Assembly: GCF_051020955.1 (NCBI RefSeq)
Contig: NW_027476761.1
Location: forward strand, 1-64,000
Direction of reading: 5' to 3'
DNA length: 64,000 nt
Source of the DNA: Megalopta genalis
Taxonomy: Eukaryota > Arthropoda > Insecta > Hymenoptera > Halictidae
In this document: in pieces, positions 63,261 through 64,000 of the stretch
Layout: each line of letters starts with the position of its first letter
Position numbering within the stretch: position 1 is the stretch's first letter
Notes under the pieces: model-generated
What the model was told of the DNA's origin: nothing
The model's database searches: none
Seen by the model: the letters and a program-made list of their open reading frames with translations, nothing else
Position numbers and translations under genes: made by a program

Positions 63261-64000
63261 GAATTTGAAGCTAAATCATGCATAACACAAGTATTTGAAG
63301 CAAAACATTTGTTTCGCATTGATTTGAAGCTAAGCCTTCTAGTTCGTATTGATTTGAAGCTAAATCATGTGTTGCGCATGGATTTGATGCTAACTCGTTT
63401 GTTTCGCATGCAGTTGAAGCTAAATCATGTATAATCAAGTATTTGAGGCTAAACCATTTGTATCGCAAGGATTTGAAACTAAACCATGTGATTCGCAAGA
63501 ATTTGAAGCTAAATCATGTGTTTCGCTTGGATTTGAAGCTAACTCGTTTGTTTAGCATGCAGTAGAAGCTATATCGCTTATATTCGCAAGTATTTGAAGC
63601 CAAATCATTCGTTTCGCTTGGATTTGAAGCTAACTCGTTTGTTTCGCATGCAGTTGAAGCTAAATTATGTATATCACAATTATTTGAAGCTAAATCATAT
63701 GTTTCGCATGGATTTGAAGCTAAATCTTCTACTTGGCGTTGATTTGAAACTAAATCACGTATTCCGCATAGATTTTAAGCTAACTCGTTTGTTTCGCATA
63801 CAGTTGAAGCTAAATCTTATATATCACAATTATTTGAAGCTAAACCATTTGATTCGCATGGATTTGGAGCTAAGCCTTCCACTTCGCATTGATTTGAAGC
63901 TAAATCATGTATTTCGCTTGGATTTGAAGCTAACTCGGTTGTTTCGCATGCAGCTGAAGTTAAATCATGCATATCGCAAGTACTTGAAGCTATACCATTT
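63260..64000 (+). repeat. Right end of the window: ordinary canonical monomers
   Basis: Consensus-like class A, B, C, D and E monomers run to the last base with substitutions and a few one-base losses, for example AAAACATTTG near 63302 and TATAATCAAG near 63432. I found no long near-identical partner for this stretch. The array clearly continues beyond the window. Confidence 0.8.

Larger units (their letters stand above)
1..64000. repeat. 30-bp tandem repeat array filling the window
   Basis: Every part of the window reads as head-to-tail monomers of about 30 bp. Positions 1-8 are GAAGCTAA or a close variant. Positions 9-16 carry a class tag and positions 17-30 are mostly TTTCGCATG plus GATTT or CAGTT. 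Class tags: A is ATCATGTG, E is CTCGTTTG, D is ATCATGTA followed by TATCACAAG, C is ACCATTTG, and B is GCCTTCTA followed by CTTCGCATT. All monomers point the same way. The 30-bp register is largely kept, with occasional one-base slips and a few odd-length monomers (8, 21, 32, 36 bp). The first bases are the tail of a monomer and the last bases lie inside another, so neither array edge is present. No stretch over 300 bases lies outside the repeat. Size and homogenisation fit satellite or minisatellite DNA; the host is unknown. Confidence 0.97.

Noticed and set aside
1..64000. CRISPR array (repeat length near 30 bp)
   Set aside because: The repeats abut directly with no unique spacers, they are themselves divergent, and no cas-like gene is present.
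1..64000. Ordinary protein-coding genes in the many open stretches
   Set aside because: All translations are ten-residue periodic peptides forced by the 30-bp DNA period. Overlapping opposite frames are open at the same places, and every frame is broken by stops or one-base slips. No domain, start context or terminator was found.
1..64000. Reassigned genetic code that would open one frame across the window
   Set aside because: Reading TGA as sense opens class B in the FEAK frame, but TAA remains in GAATATTAAG and AAATAATG variants. Reading TAA and TAG as sense leaves many TGA stops on the minus strand. No single reassignment opens the array.
1..64000. Transposon or insertion sequence as origin of the large blocks
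   Set aside because: Block ends fall inside shared monomer sequence. No transposase, terminal inverted repeats or target-site duplications were seen, so unequal exchange explains the blocks better.
1..64000. tRNA, rRNA or other structured RNA genes
   Set aside because: No cloverleaf, conserved rRNA core or long inverted repeat was noticed. The only palindrome that recurs is the 6-bp GCATGC in class E.
1..64000. Telomeric repeat or CENP-B box within the monomer
   Set aside because: No short G-rich telomere motif is present, and TTTCGCATG does not match the CENP-B box beyond the TTCG core.

Overview
The whole 64 kb window is one uninterrupted tandem-repeat array. The monomer is 30 bp. It opens with GAAGCTAA, has a class-specific tag at positions 9-16, and usually closes with TTTCGCATG plus GATTT or CAGTT. 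I found no unique-sequence gene, RNA gene, transposon, CRISPR array, origin or convincing promoter. The array starts and ends mid-repeat, so it runs past both edges. A 55/150 G+C count on the consensus I built by eye gives about 37% GC. Tens of kilobases of homogenised monomers with nested higher-order repeats (HORs) and almost no other sequence look most like nuclear satellite or minisatellite DNA of a eukaryote. No marker identifies the taxon, and a giant repeat-protein gene is not excluded.

Monomers fall into recurring classes; the names are mine. The basic HOR is 150 bp, five monomers in the + strand order A-E-D-C-B. A second 150-bp lineage, A-E'-F-G-B, replaces three of the five. There are also a 210-bp seven-monomer HOR and a short 60-bp A-B dimer stretch.

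Layout: (1) 1-7273 is the most divergent sector, with only short internal duplications. (2) 7274-17795 is a block of about 10.5 kb. It restarts at 17796 as a truncated copy of about 1.3 kb, then recurs almost completely at 22012-32625. Between these lie a separate sector (19061-21221) and a small fragment of the same block. (3) From 29826 to about 40 kb a block of 3.7-4.4 kb occurs in tandem, with one 210-bp deletion and one 888-bp insertion separating copies. (4) From about 39 to 62 kb the array is a mosaic of nested, nearly identical duplications of 0.5 to 4.7 kb, spaced 1.9 to 9.7 kb apart.

Coding question: 30 is a multiple of three, so every frame shows ten-residue peptide repeats. One + frame (LKLNHVFRMD-like) is open in every amplified monomer class and gives open stretches of up to 1005 codons. 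The - frame gives a more protein-like decapeptide with a cysteine every ten residues (CETHDLASN-like), but it has a fixed TGA in class G and many scattered stops. The third (+) frame has a fixed stop in class B. One-base slips also break every frame repeatedly. I therefore call no gene; the long open stretches are listed as low-confidence features to test.
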